Of a DNA stretch of 64,000 bases, positions 10,047 to 18,001 are shown piece after piece. Made by a program: the position numbers and the translations under genes. The DNA comes from Clostridium pasteurianum BC1 (GTDB taxonomy: Bacteria > Bacillota > Clostridia > Clostridiales > Clostridiaceae): NCBI RefSeq assembly GCF_000389635.1, contig NC_021182.1, positions 3,699,925 to 3,763,924 on the forward strand. The letters run 5' to 3'. Position 1 is the stretch's first letter, and every line of letters begins with the position of its first letter. The notes below the pieces were generated by a model. It was not told where the DNA came from and ran no database searches. It saw only the letters and a program-made list of their open reading frames with translations.

Positions 10047-11060
10047 TTATTTTTTAGGCAAATACTTTAAGTCAAATAATTTATCTTTTGATGGAACACT
10101 TTTTAGATATCCTAGCTCATTTGTCCATTTTAAAGTTTGAAGTGTAGAAGAAGTATCTACTTGCCAAGTATAATCTAGTCTCTGTCTTGCTTTTGATACA
10201 ATGCTTTTATCTAATTTTAATTCCTTGGCAATAACATCGTTTGCCTTATCAGGTTGGTTATTAATAAAGTCAACAGTTTCCTTGTTGGCACTTAAAAACT
10301 TTTTCAATACATCTGGATGCTTGTCAATAAAAGATTGACTAGCTATAACTACATTAACTGGATAAAATGATTTTCCATTATTCTCTTTTTTCCATTCAGC
10401 ACCTGCATCATATAATACTTTAACTCCTTTAAATTTACTTTCTGCTTGAGTAGCAAATGGTTCCCATGTAATAACTGCATCTACTTCCTTTGTTACCATT
10501 AGCGCTGTAGGCATGTCTGCCGGAGCCAATCCAGTAATTATTTTTGTATCTTTGCTTGGATCTAATCCTGCCTTTTCTTTTAAAATTCTAGCTCTTAACA
10601 AAGTATCCACCACAGAACCAGGATTGGTATCTCCTATTTTTTTACCCTTTAAATCTTTTATGCTATTAATACCTGTATCCTCTCTTGTAAGAAGTACATG
10701 TCCACCACCATTAGCAGATGCAACTACTTTTAATCCTACTCCCTTTTCCTGCCAAGTAGCTACAGGAGCTATTCCTACATATGCAATATCTAACTTACCT
10801 GTTGCAAATGCCTGCATAAGAGTAGTTCCATCTTGAAAATCTACAATTTCAGGTTTGATACCAGCCTTCTCAAATGTTCCATTATCCTTACCCACATAAG
10901 GTGTAACTGTACCTAATGCTCTATTTGTTCCTATTCTTACAGACTCTATTTTGCTTGATGATGTGGCTTGTGCTTTACTACCACTGCCACTGCTGCAACC
11001 CGTAAAAGTTGCACCAAATACTAGTATTGTTGCTAATAATATACCTGATATTTTTTTCAT
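10047..11060 (-). CDS. NitT/TauT-family ABC substrate-binding lipoprotein
   Basis: A signal peptide ending in a lipobox (GATFTGC) gives a membrane-anchored lipoprotein of 337 residues. The mature part is an NMT1/SsuA-type periplasmic-binding fold (RIGTNRALGTVTPYVGKDNG, DIAYVGIAPVATWQ, GKKIGDTNPGSVVDTLLRA). It captures the substrate for the adjacent permease and ATPase. Its start overlaps the last codons of the acyl-CoA synthetase gene, so import and CoA activation are co-translated, which suggests the imported compound is the acid that is activated (inference). Confidence 0.88.
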   Translation of the reverse strand: MKKISGILLATILVFGATFTGCSSGSGSKAQATSSSKIESVRIGTNRALGTVTPYVGKDNGTFEKAGIKPEIVDFQDGTTLMQAFATGKLDIAYVGIAPVATWQEKGVGLKVVASANGGGHVLLTREDTGINSIKDLKGKKIGDTNPGSVVDTLLRARILKEKAGLDPSKDTKIITGLAPADMPTALMVTKEVDAVITWEPFATQAESKFKGVKVLYDAGAEWKKENNGKSFYPVNVVIASQSFIDKHPDVLKKFLSANKETVDFINNQPDKANDVIAKELKLDKSIVSKARQRLDYTWQVDTSSTLQTLKWTNELGYLKSVPSKDKLFDLKYLPKK

Positions 11061-12616
11061 ATAAGTTGTTCCCCTCTTTCACATTTTTGTATATCTTCAT
11101 ATACTTTTACCAATTTCTTTCTTTGTATTTTTCCACTAGGACCTTTAGGTAAATCGTCTACAAAAAATATTTTCTTTGGCACTTTAAAATCTGCTAACTT
11201 ATTACTACAAAAAGACAATATTTCTTTTTCATCAATTTTTTGTACAGGTCTTAGTTTTATGAAAGCTACTACTTCTTCTCCATAAAAAGAATCTGGTACA
11301 CCAACCGCAGCTGCCATTTCCACTTCTGGTAATGAATACAATACTTCGTCTACCTCTCTAGGAGATATTTTTTCTCCTGCTCTATTAATAATTTCCTTTC
11401 TGCGTCCTGTAAGAAATAGGTAACCATCTTCATCAAAATATCCTAAATCTCCAGTATAAAACCATCCATTCCTAAATGATTCTAAATTAGCATTTAAATT
11501 ATTACTATAACCATTGGTTACGTTATCCCCTCTTATTACAACTTCTCCTACAACATCTGACTTTAAATCACTACCATTTTCATCTATAACTTTAATTTCA
11601 TTTCCCACAGGCAAGCCTACAGAACCTGCTTTTCTTACTAAAGGAGGTAAAGGATTAGTTGTTACTTGACTACTGGCTTCTGAAATTCCATAGGATTCAA
11701 TTACCGGAACTCCAAATCTATTTTCAAATTCATTTAATATTGCTACCGGTAGAGAAGATGATGCAGATCTTGCAAATCTTAAGGATGATAAATCAAATTC
11801 TTCTCTTATTGGTCTTGAAAGAATTATAGATAAAATAGTTGGTACTACACTAAACCAAGTAACTTTGTAATATTCAACCCAATTCCAAAACTGGCTAGCT
11901 CTAAACTTTTTAGGCATCACAACTTTTCCGGCAGAAAATAGTGGACTAATTAAAGTTACAACTAATCCATTAACATGGAATAACGGTAAAACACAAAGTG
12001 CTATATCATTTTGGGTTAATTTGTGACCTTTATGTACATTTTCAGCTTCAGATAATAAATTCCCATTAGTTAAAACCACACCTTTAGGCTTTCCCGTGGT
12101 CCCAGAAGTATATAATAATAAAACTTCATCCTCCAATTTCAAATCCTCATTAATAGTATCATCAATATCTTCAAACTGCTTAGATAACTGTATTATCTTT
12201 AGCTCTCCACTTGAACCAAATTCAGTATTTAATCCTTCAAGTTTGAAATTTAGTTCTTTGCTATTTAGATCTTTCATACCATCTATGTCGGTAATTATAA
12301 ATTTTGCATCTGAATCTTTTAATAAATATTCTATTTCTGCTGATTTTAAGTTAGGGTTAATAGGAACAACTACTCCACCACTGGTAACTACCGACATAAA
12401 ACTTACAGCATAATTTAAGCCATTGAATAATAAAATAGCTACTTTATCACCCTTTTTCAGTCCCCTATTCATTAATTTATTACTTAAGTTAACTATCTCC
12501 TCGTAATATTCACCAAAGGTTAGTTTAGTTTCATCTTCTGGGGAGAAAATAAATAGTTCTGAACTATTATTTTTACCTCTAAATTCTATTAATTCTTTAA
12601 TAGATCTAAACTCCAT
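11057..12616 (-). CDS. AMP-forming acyl-CoA synthetase
   Basis: A 519-residue member of the ANL superfamily that adenylates a carboxylate and transfers it to CoA. Motifs in order: LYTSGTTGKPKGVVLT (ATP/AMP loop), ESYGISEASSQ, YTGDLGYFDEDGY, GRRKEIINRAGEKISPREVDEVL and the C-terminal catalytic lysine in GPSGKIQRKKL. It is complete, and cytoplasmic by lack of a signal. Substrate is not readable from motifs; relatives act on coumarate, oxalate, short, medium and aromatic acids. Encoded between an ABC ATPase and a binding protein and upstream of a 2-oxoacid oxidoreductase, it probably activates the transported acid (inference). Confidence 0.9.
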   Translation of the reverse strand: MEFRSIKELIEFRGKNNSSELFIFSPEDETKLTFGEYYEEIVNLSNKLMNRGLKKGDKVAILLFNGLNYAVSFMSVVTSGGVVVPINPNLKSAEIEYLLKDSDAKFIITDIDGMKDLNSKELNFKLEGLNTEFGSSGELKIIQLSKQFEDIDDTINEDLKLEDEVLLLYTSGTTGKPKGVVLTNGNLLSEAENVHKGHKLTQNDIALCVLPLFHVNGLVVTLISPLFSAGKVVMPKKFRASQFWNWVEYYKVTWFSVVPTILSIILSRPIREEFDLSSLRFARSASSSLPVAILNEFENRFGVPVIESYGISEASSQVTTNPLPPLVRKAGSVGLPVGNEIKVIDENGSDLKSDVVGEVVIRGDNVTNGYSNNLNANLESFRNGWFYTGDLGYFDEDGYLFLTGRRKEIINRAGEKISPREVDEVLYSLPEVEMAAAVGVPDSFYGEEVVAFIKLRPVQKIDEKEILSFCSNKLADFKVPKKIFFVDDLPKGPSGKIQRKKLVKVYEDIQKCERGEQLI

Positions 12617-12634
12617 TCATACTCATCTCCTATA

Positions 12635-13411
12635 TCAGATGCTATAATCTATATCTTCAGATTGTTGATATCCATATTGTTCAAATACATGATTTCTAAT
12701 TTTAATAAAATCATAATCAGTTCTTTTGCGCGGTCTAGCCAAAGGTACTGGAACTACTGTTTTAACTTTTCCTGGACGAGAATTCATTACTACTATTTTA
12801 TCTGCCATGTATACTGCTTCTTCTATATCATGAGTAACAAATATACAGGTAAAACGCTGCTTTTGCCATAGACTCATAAGTTCATCCTGCATATTCATTC
12901 TAGTAAAGGCATCTAGCGCACTAAAAGGCTCGTCCATAAGCATCATTTTAGGTTTCATAGCCAATACTCTTGCAATAGCCACCCTTTGTTTCATACCTCC
13001 CGATAATTGATGAGGATATGCATTTTCAAATCCCTTAAGTCCAACAAGTTCAATACATTCATCTACTTTTTGTTTACGTACTTCCTTTGGAACTCCCTTT
13101 AACTCTAGTCCAAAAGCAATATTCTTCTCTACAGTCAACCAATGAAATAATGCATAATCCTGAAAAACCATACCACGCTCTGGATTAGGTCCTTTTACCT
13201 CATTTCCATCTACATTAATCACTCCTTCATCAATACTTTCAAGACCTGCTAACATCTTAAGAAGTGTAGACTTACCACAACCTGAAGGTCCTAAAAGACA
13301 AATGAATTCATTCTCTTCTACATTAAATGATACGTGATCTAATACGGTCATATATTTTTCCAATTCATTTAGTTGAAATTTCTTACAGATATTATCAAAA
13401 ACTATACTCAT
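12635..13411 (-). CDS. NitT/TauT-family ABC transporter ATPase (SsuB/TauB-like)
   Basis: A 258-residue ABC ATPase with Walker A GPSGCGKST, signature LSGGMKQR and Walker B MLMDEPFSALD, plus the GRPGKV and ARPRKR tail motifs common in the nitrate/taurine/sulfonate branch. First gene of the operon that continues through the synthetase, binding protein, permease and oxidoreductase. AAGGAGGTG precedes the ATG at 13411. The leader carries attenuator B and a near-perfect promoter. Confidence 0.92.
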   Translation of the reverse strand: MSIVFDNICKKFQLNELEKYMTVLDHVSFNVEENEFICLLGPSGCGKSTLLKMLAGLESIDEGVINVDGNEVKGPNPERGMVFQDYALFHWLTVEKNIAFGLELKGVPKEVRKQKVDECIELVGLKGFENAYPHQLSGGMKQRVAIARVLAMKPKMMLMDEPFSALDAFTRMNMQDELMSLWQKQRFTCIFVTHDIEEAVYMADKIVVMNSRPGKVKTVVPVPLARPRKRTDYDFIKIRNHVFEQYGYQQSEDIDYSI

Positions 13412-13464
13412 ATACGACTATACACCTCCTTATCTAATATTATTGAAATACCCCATAAAAACAC

Positions 13465-13556
13465 CAAAGAGGCCCTTGGCATGCTAAACAAGTATATTCT
13501 ATAAATATAAAATACACTTAATGCATTCAAGAGCCTCTAGTTTTTCTAGTCAGCTT
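13465..13556 (-). promoter_or_regulatory. CTAGA-box attenuator, copy B
   Basis: Reading on the minus strand, AGC-TG-ACTAGAAAAACTAGAG-GCT leads into a long hairpin whose base is GAGGCTCTTG with CAAGGGCCTC, followed by only three Ts. Flanks AGC and GCT pair, a compensatory change from GGC/GCC in copy A. It ends about 55 bases before the ABC ATPase start. The core is identical to copy A. Confidence 0.72.
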
Positions 13557-13600
13557 ATTCCTACAATTTATATATGTTATCTATGATTAATTATACAATT

Positions 13601-13629
13601 ATTATAACTACACTAGGTAAATATGTCAA
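13601..13629 (-). promoter_or_regulatory. Consensus sigma-A promoter of the transporter/oxidoreductase operon
   Basis: On the minus strand TTGACA and TATAAT, both perfect, are separated by exactly 17 bases. Transcription would start near 13594, giving a leader of about 40 bases before attenuator B. Such a strong promoter implies that control acts after initiation or through an unseen repressor. The remaining gap to 13831 shows nothing else clear. Confidence 0.8.
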
Positions 13630-13831
13630 TGACAAATAATGTATCTAATAAATAATTTGTATTTTTCATCGTAATATCACTATTTTTGTTATTTATTGTC
13701 CAATATTTACTTATTTTATATTTTTAGTACTTATGTACAAAATAATAATTTATATTCTCAACTATAGCATTGATTTCATCGTAAGCCTTTATTCCAATTT
13801 TACCATCTTATTAAAACTTATTATATGAAGT

Positions 13832-14791
13832 CTAATTCCTATTTAGAGATGTCTTTAATTCCATTTCATCTTCACTACTATCAGAGTTAAAAGTTATAAA
13901 TTCGCCATAGATCTTTTTGGATAGCTGAGCAATAAACTCATCACTACCACCATTAGTCATAATTGATATTACATAGGGATTATTTGCGTAAACAACTGCA
14001 ACATCATGATTATAAGCTCCATTTATACCAATCTTATGGGCTACTTTTACCGGCAAATATTTAGGAATTTTCACTTTATCCCAATTTGTATTTTGCAAGT
14101 TCTTTATAGACTGCCCACCTTGATTATATACTGATTTCATTAATAATGCTGTTTCTTTTGCTGAAAATTCTTTAGAGAATTTAACTATATTTCTTGATAT
14201 TATATTACTTATGTAACTTTTAAAAGTGCCATTATTTTTGTCACAAACATAATATCCTAACATATTTGAAGCTAAATTATCAGAGTAACTGCAGGTATAT
14301 TTTAATAATGTGACAACACTGACTGATTTACCATCATATATATTATTTTGTAACTTACCTGTGCCTCCTCTAATCATAGCTCCTGATATATCATTTACAT
14401 AATCATGATATTTGAATTGAGTATCTGCACTTATAGTCCCTTCATTGAGTTTCTTTTGCGTGTATAAAATCCCTGGCAATTTCCCCGTGCTTGCAGAGTA
14501 ATAAATTTTATTTTCATTTATTCCAAAACTCTTTCCACTGTTCAAATCAATACAATATACTCCAACATCTTTTGAACCTATATATCCTTTTGCAGTTTGT
14601 TTTGCACTTTCAATCCTGTCTACTTGTTTAGAAACATTATTTAATGATGAATCAGATAAAATTGTTTTTTGAGCAAGCACTAATTCTTTCTGTTCAAAAT
14701 TTCTTTCACGGACATTAAATCCTACTACTGTGGACATTAATAGGACCATAATTGCTCCACTTAAAATTGATGTTAATTTCTTTTTCTTCAT
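13832..14791 (-). CDS. Secreted class-A beta-lactamase-fold serine hydrolase
   Basis: A 319-residue protein with an N-terminal membrane segment or signal peptide (about 7-27). Penicillin-recognising motifs are visible: SASTGKL (SxxK nucleophile), YSDN (SDN motif) and HKIG in the KTG position. I see no obvious ExxxN omega-loop glutamate, so it may be a peptidase or inactive relative rather than a true beta-lactamase. It is a single gene; the plus-strand LytTR gene lies divergently. Confidence 0.75.
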   Translation of the reverse strand: MKKKKLTSILSGAIMVLLMSTVVGFNVRERNFEQKELVLAQKTILSDSSLNNVSKQVDRIESAKQTAKGYIGSKDVGVYCIDLNSGKSFGINENKIYYSASTGKLPGILYTQKKLNEGTISADTQFKYHDYVNDISGAMIRGGTGKLQNNIYDGKSVSVVTLLKYTCSYSDNLASNMLGYYVCDKNNGTFKSYISNIISRNIVKFSKEFSAKETALLMKSVYNQGGQSIKNLQNTNWDKVKIPKYLPVKVAHKIGINGAYNHDVAVVYANNPYVISIMTNGGSDEFIAQLSKKIYGEFITFNSDSSEDEMELKTSLNRN

Positions 14792-15114
14792 TGAGCTTCC
14801 ACTCCTAATATTATAATAAAATATAAATTAAAATTTTTAATCACATTATATATTTACACATTATCTCCTTATGGTATTCATTAGTTTCACTATTTCACTC
14901 ATTTTTGGATTTTATACTAAAAGTAATATTTAAAACTTTAATTTTTATTTTTTTATATCTAATAATATATGTTCCTAGCACTTTTAACTTAATAACTTCC
15001 TTTATCCTTAAATAAACCACTTATATAGCATAAACTACCATCCATGTATTTTATATTGTTTAAATTACTATATGAAATATAATGTAAGTATAAAGAGTAC
15101 AAGGAGTGGATTCA

Positions 15115-15555
15115 ATGAAAGTGGAAGTGATTTTAGATGCTGATTCCAAAGAACCTCGTATAGTTGTTTATACAGACGAAATAACTAATGAAATACAGCA
15201 AATTGTAGACAACCTTTCAAATAAGCAAATAAATAAATTAGTTGGACTTAAAGAGCAGAAAATATTTTTACTAAATCCTGACGAAATTTATTGCTTTTAT
15301 AGCGAAAATCAAAAGATATTTGCTAAAACAGATAAAGATGTACTGTGTGTTAAGCAAAAACTTTATGAACTTGAAGAGAAATTTAAAGGTACGTCCTTTG
15401 TTAGAGTATCAAACTCCTGTATTGTGAATATATCTAAAATTAACAATCTAGAACTCTCCTATTCTGGAACAATACAAATTAATTTCAAAAATAATGATAA
15501 AGAGTTTGTATCAAGAAGGTATGTATCAAAAATAAAAAAATATTTAGGAATATGA
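15115..15555 (+). CDS. LytTR-domain DNA-binding regulator
   Basis: About 146 residues. The C-terminal half (about 50-146) is a LytTR domain (FLLNPDEIYCFYSENQKIF, FVRVSNSCIVNISKI, SRRYVSKIKKYL). There is no receiver domain, so it is not a classic response regulator. The ATG at 15115 follows AAGGAGTG; an in-frame GTG lies three codons before. A DUF3021 membrane protein gene follows nine bases later, the pairing seen in LytTR regulatory systems where the membrane protein restrains the regulator. The 323-base gap on its left holds divergent promoter space only. Confidence 0.88.
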   Translation: MKVEVILDADSKEPRIVVYTDEITNEIQQIVDNLSNKQINKLVGLKEQKIFLLNPDEIYCFYSENQKIFAKTDKDVLCVKQKLYELEEKFKGTSFVRVSNSCIVNISKINNLELSYSGTIQINFKNNDKEFVSRRYVSKIKKYLGI

Positions 15556-15564
15556 GGTGATCTT

Positions 15565-16008
15565 ATGACTATAAAAAAAGCGATATTAAGAGGACTTTTA
15601 GGAATTCCTGTAGGAGTTTTTATAAGTACAACTATTGGACTAATTATTTCATTAATTTATGGAAAACTAGCTGTTATTCCCGCAGCAAATGAAACAGTAA
15701 ATCCTCTATCAGCTTATACAATTCAATATGTTGTAAGTATTGTTATTGGATTTGTCTTTGCCTTTGGCTCAACTATATTTGAAGTTGATAAGTGGAGTAT
15801 TGCAAAGCAGACTACTATACATTTTCTTCTTACTTCAATAGTATTCCTTCCCTGTGCCGTATTAGCAGGATGGGTGGATTCTGATTTCTTATCTATAGCT
15901 ATATATTTTGCAATTTTTATTTTCATATATATTGTGATTTGGATTAGTCAATATTTTGCTTGGAAAAATAAAATCACAAAATTAAATAAAGAACTCAAGA
16001 ATAGATAA
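15565..16008 (+). CDS. DUF3021 membrane protein
   Basis: A 147-residue protein with four predicted membrane helices (about 10-32, 50-72, 82-104, 110-132) and a basic C-terminal tail, matching the DUF3021 family. These are commonly encoded directly after small LytTR regulators, and some paired membrane proteins act as inhibitors of the regulator. GAGGTGATCTT precedes its ATG. The signal sensed is unknown. Confidence 0.85.
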   Translation: MTIKKAILRGLLGIPVGVFISTTIGLIISLIYGKLAVIPAANETVNPLSAYTIQYVVSIVIGFVFAFGSTIFEVDKWSIAKQTTIHFLLTSIVFLPCAVLAGWVDSDFLSIAIYFAIFIFIYIVIWISQYFAWKNKITKLNKELKNR

Positions 16009-16035
16009 AGATAGTCTATTCCAACAAATGTCAGT

Positions 16036-16076
16036 ATCTAGTAGGTGATTTCATTAATTGAAATCACCTACTAGGT
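16036..16076. terminator. Long perfect hairpin after the LytTR operon
   Basis: CTAGTAGGTGATTTC pairs perfectly with its complement across a seven-base loop. There is no T run on either side, so it may act as a weak terminator or 3' stabiliser of the LytTR/DUF3021 message, or be a small inverted-repeat relic. Confidence 0.5.
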
Positions 16077-16083
16077 ACTACAA

Positions 16084-16417
16084 TTACGTATTATCTTTTT
16101 TTATACTTAGAACTACAATTATACGGAGAATAAAATTGGGGATACCTGTACTCATGACATCAAAAGTGCGAATTACCTCTGGAATGACAATAAGCATAAC
16201 TAGCATGATGATGGCCAGTACAAAAAAATAGTTAACAAAAGACTTACAGGACGTTTAAACTTTTTATATATGCCTGTTTTATCTTTTGCATTAGCAGGAA
16301 ACATATTACTTTCAATTGTTTTCATTGGTACATTGAGAATAAATGCTATGCAAAGCCCCACTAAGAAAAGGGTCAGTATTCCAAAAATTGTGCTGAAAAA
16401 GTAGGATACAGTGAACT
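16084..16417 (-). pseudogene. AI-2E family transporter, N-terminal remnant
   Basis: On the minus strand one frame reads FGILTLFLVGLCIAFILNV and KFKRPVSLLLT. After a run of Ts the match continues in another frame as LVMLIVIPEVIRTFDV. Together these match the first hundred or so residues of an AI-2E/YtvI-type eight-helix membrane protein, normally 350-400 residues long. A frameshift, an in-frame stop near the 5' side and the missing C-terminal two thirds show it is dead. Confidence 0.7.
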
Positions 16418-16518
16418 TTCAAAAATTGGTAACATAGTGAACAATTTTTGTTGCTCCAGTTCCCACCCCCCCTTATAATATAAAACATAATAAAAATTGT
16501 ATATATCTATAGATAAGC

Positions 16519-16550
16519 AAAAACACGCAGAGTATTTACTTTGCGTGTTT
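16519..16550 (-). terminator. Intrinsic terminator, near copy of the one at 51-90
   Basis: AAACACGCA pairs with TGCGTGTTT and is followed on the minus strand by a T run. It directly follows the stop codon of a short decayed minus-strand reading frame. The stem sequence is nearly the same as at the left edge of the window. Confidence 0.7.
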
Positions 16551-16551
16551 A

Positions 16552-16638
16552 AAATATTTTATCCTCAGCTTTTGCATCATCAGCATCAGATTCATCTTCA
16601 ATTTCTTTTTCACTTGTTAAGTTTGTTATACCTGCATA
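16552..16638 (-). pseudogene. C-terminal tail remnant of an unidentified protein
   Basis: A minus-strand frame reads a 28-residue acidic tail (ITNLTSEKEIEDESDADD and on) that stops just before a terminator. A plausible reading is the acidic C terminus of the broken AI-2E transporter or another membrane protein. No start or upstream domain remains. Identification is a guess. Confidence 0.3.
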
Positions 16639-16717
16639 CATATGCTATATGAAGCACAAACTTCCAGATTCTAATATGATCCCAGTCCCATAGAATATGG
16701 ATTTATACTTCTTATTT

Positions 16718-16911
16718 TTACCATTCATCATTAAAATCTGTATATTGCTCAACTTCCCCTTTATTTTCAACAATCTGTAGTTTTAGTAATGCAATTTTAT
16801 CATCTTCATCAATATTAAAAACCATAACATTAAATCCCCATTATATTTTAGGTAATGTTTTTCTTTTGCACCGTATAAAATATCATTGTTTGTAGCGGTT
16901 TTTCTAGACAT
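16718..16911 (-). pseudogene. Small frameshifted reading frame of unknown family
   Basis: A proper start is present (AGAGGTG then ATG at 16911; protein begins MSRKTATNNDILYGAKEKH). About 27 codons later the sensible reading moves to another frame (VFNIDEDDKIALLKLQIVEN) ending in DFNDEW and a stop at 16718. The two halves look like one small protein of about 65 residues with a frameshift. I do not recognise the family. Confidence 0.4.
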
Positions 16912-17025
16912 TTTTTAGCACCTCTTCAATATAACTTTTGATGCTTTTGTATTATAAAAATTAAAACTGTCAATCGGTTATATATTCATGTATAAACTAA
17001 TGGCAGTTATGCAAATACTAAAACT

Positions 17026-17976
17026 TTAATTTCTTGATATTGAAGTATATTTATCTGAATTTTTCTTAATAAAATCCATAACTTTTTCAATATTAGGAAA
17101 ACTTGTATTCCCACCAAATCCTGTGGTGGAGAGTGCCCCACATGCATTTGCAATACTTAAACATTGTTCTATACCATAATTATTTAAATAACTGTAAATA
17201 AAACCAGCGTTAAAGGAATCACCAGCTCCAGTTGTATCCACTGTATCAACTTTATAGGCTTGTTTTCTATAAAGTTTGTTATTAACCTTTGCTATTGATC
17301 CACTACTGCCTAATTTTATTACAACTAAATTTCCATAATAGGTAAGTTTGTCAAGAGCATCCTCCACCTTACTACATCGACAATAATGAAGTGCTTCCGT
17401 TTCATTAGGTAAAAATATATCTACTAATGATATAATATTAAATATACGAGAATCCCATTCACCAGTATCATCCCATCCTACATCTAATGAAGCAGTTAAA
17501 TTGTTCTCTTTTGCCATTTTAACAATTTTTATAAAGCTATCATGTGTTTCTTTGCAATAACCTGTTAAGTGAACATGTTTAGCTTGTTTTAGATAATTGC
17601 CATTTATCTTGTTGAAATCTAATTTTCCATTTGAGCCTTTATAGGTTATAAAAGTTCGGTTTTTTGAATTTGTCAGTGCCACTGTTATTCCAGTACTATT
17701 CTCTTTTAAAACATTAATATGGCTTGTATCAATATTAAGCTTGTTCATTTCTGAAATGAGAAATTTACCATATAAATCATTGCCAACAACGCTATTAAAG
17801 GAAATATTCATACCTAGTTTAGCCAAGCCAGCAGCACATAAAGCCGCTCCCCCACCTAATTTCAAGAACATATTATCCACTTGTTTTTCTTCTCCAGCTC
17901 CTGGAAGCTTCTCAATACCTGCAAAAACCAAATCTGGATTAATGTCACCTATAGTAATTACATCATATTTATTCAT
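17026..17976 (-). CDS. PfkB-family carbohydrate kinase
   Basis: A 316-residue ribokinase-fold kinase. The N-terminal GDINPDLVF and GGGAALCAAGLAKLG motifs and the C-terminal DTTGAGDSFNAGF signature with the catalytic Asp are intact. It phosphorylates a sugar or related alcohol; the substrate is not readable. Last gene of the LacI-led sugar operon, after the GH4 enzyme, so it probably acts on the sugar released by that enzyme. AAGGTGG precedes the ATG at 17976. Confidence 0.88.
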   Translation of the reverse strand: MNKYDVITIGDINPDLVFAGIEKLPGAGEEKQVDNMFLKLGGGAALCAAGLAKLGMNISFNSVVGNDLYGKFLISEMNKLNIDTSHINVLKENSTGITVALTNSKNRTFITYKGSNGKLDFNKINGNYLKQAKHVHLTGYCKETHDSFIKIVKMAKENNLTASLDVGWDDTGEWDSRIFNIISLVDIFLPNETEALHYCRCSKVEDALDKLTYYGNLVVIKLGSSGSIAKVNNKLYRKQAYKVDTVDTTGAGDSFNAGFIYSYLNNYGIEQCLSIANACGALSTTGFGGNTSFPNIEKVMDFIKKNSDKYTSISRN

Positions 17977-18001
17977 ATTTTCCACCTTACGTAATTTTTA
18001 T

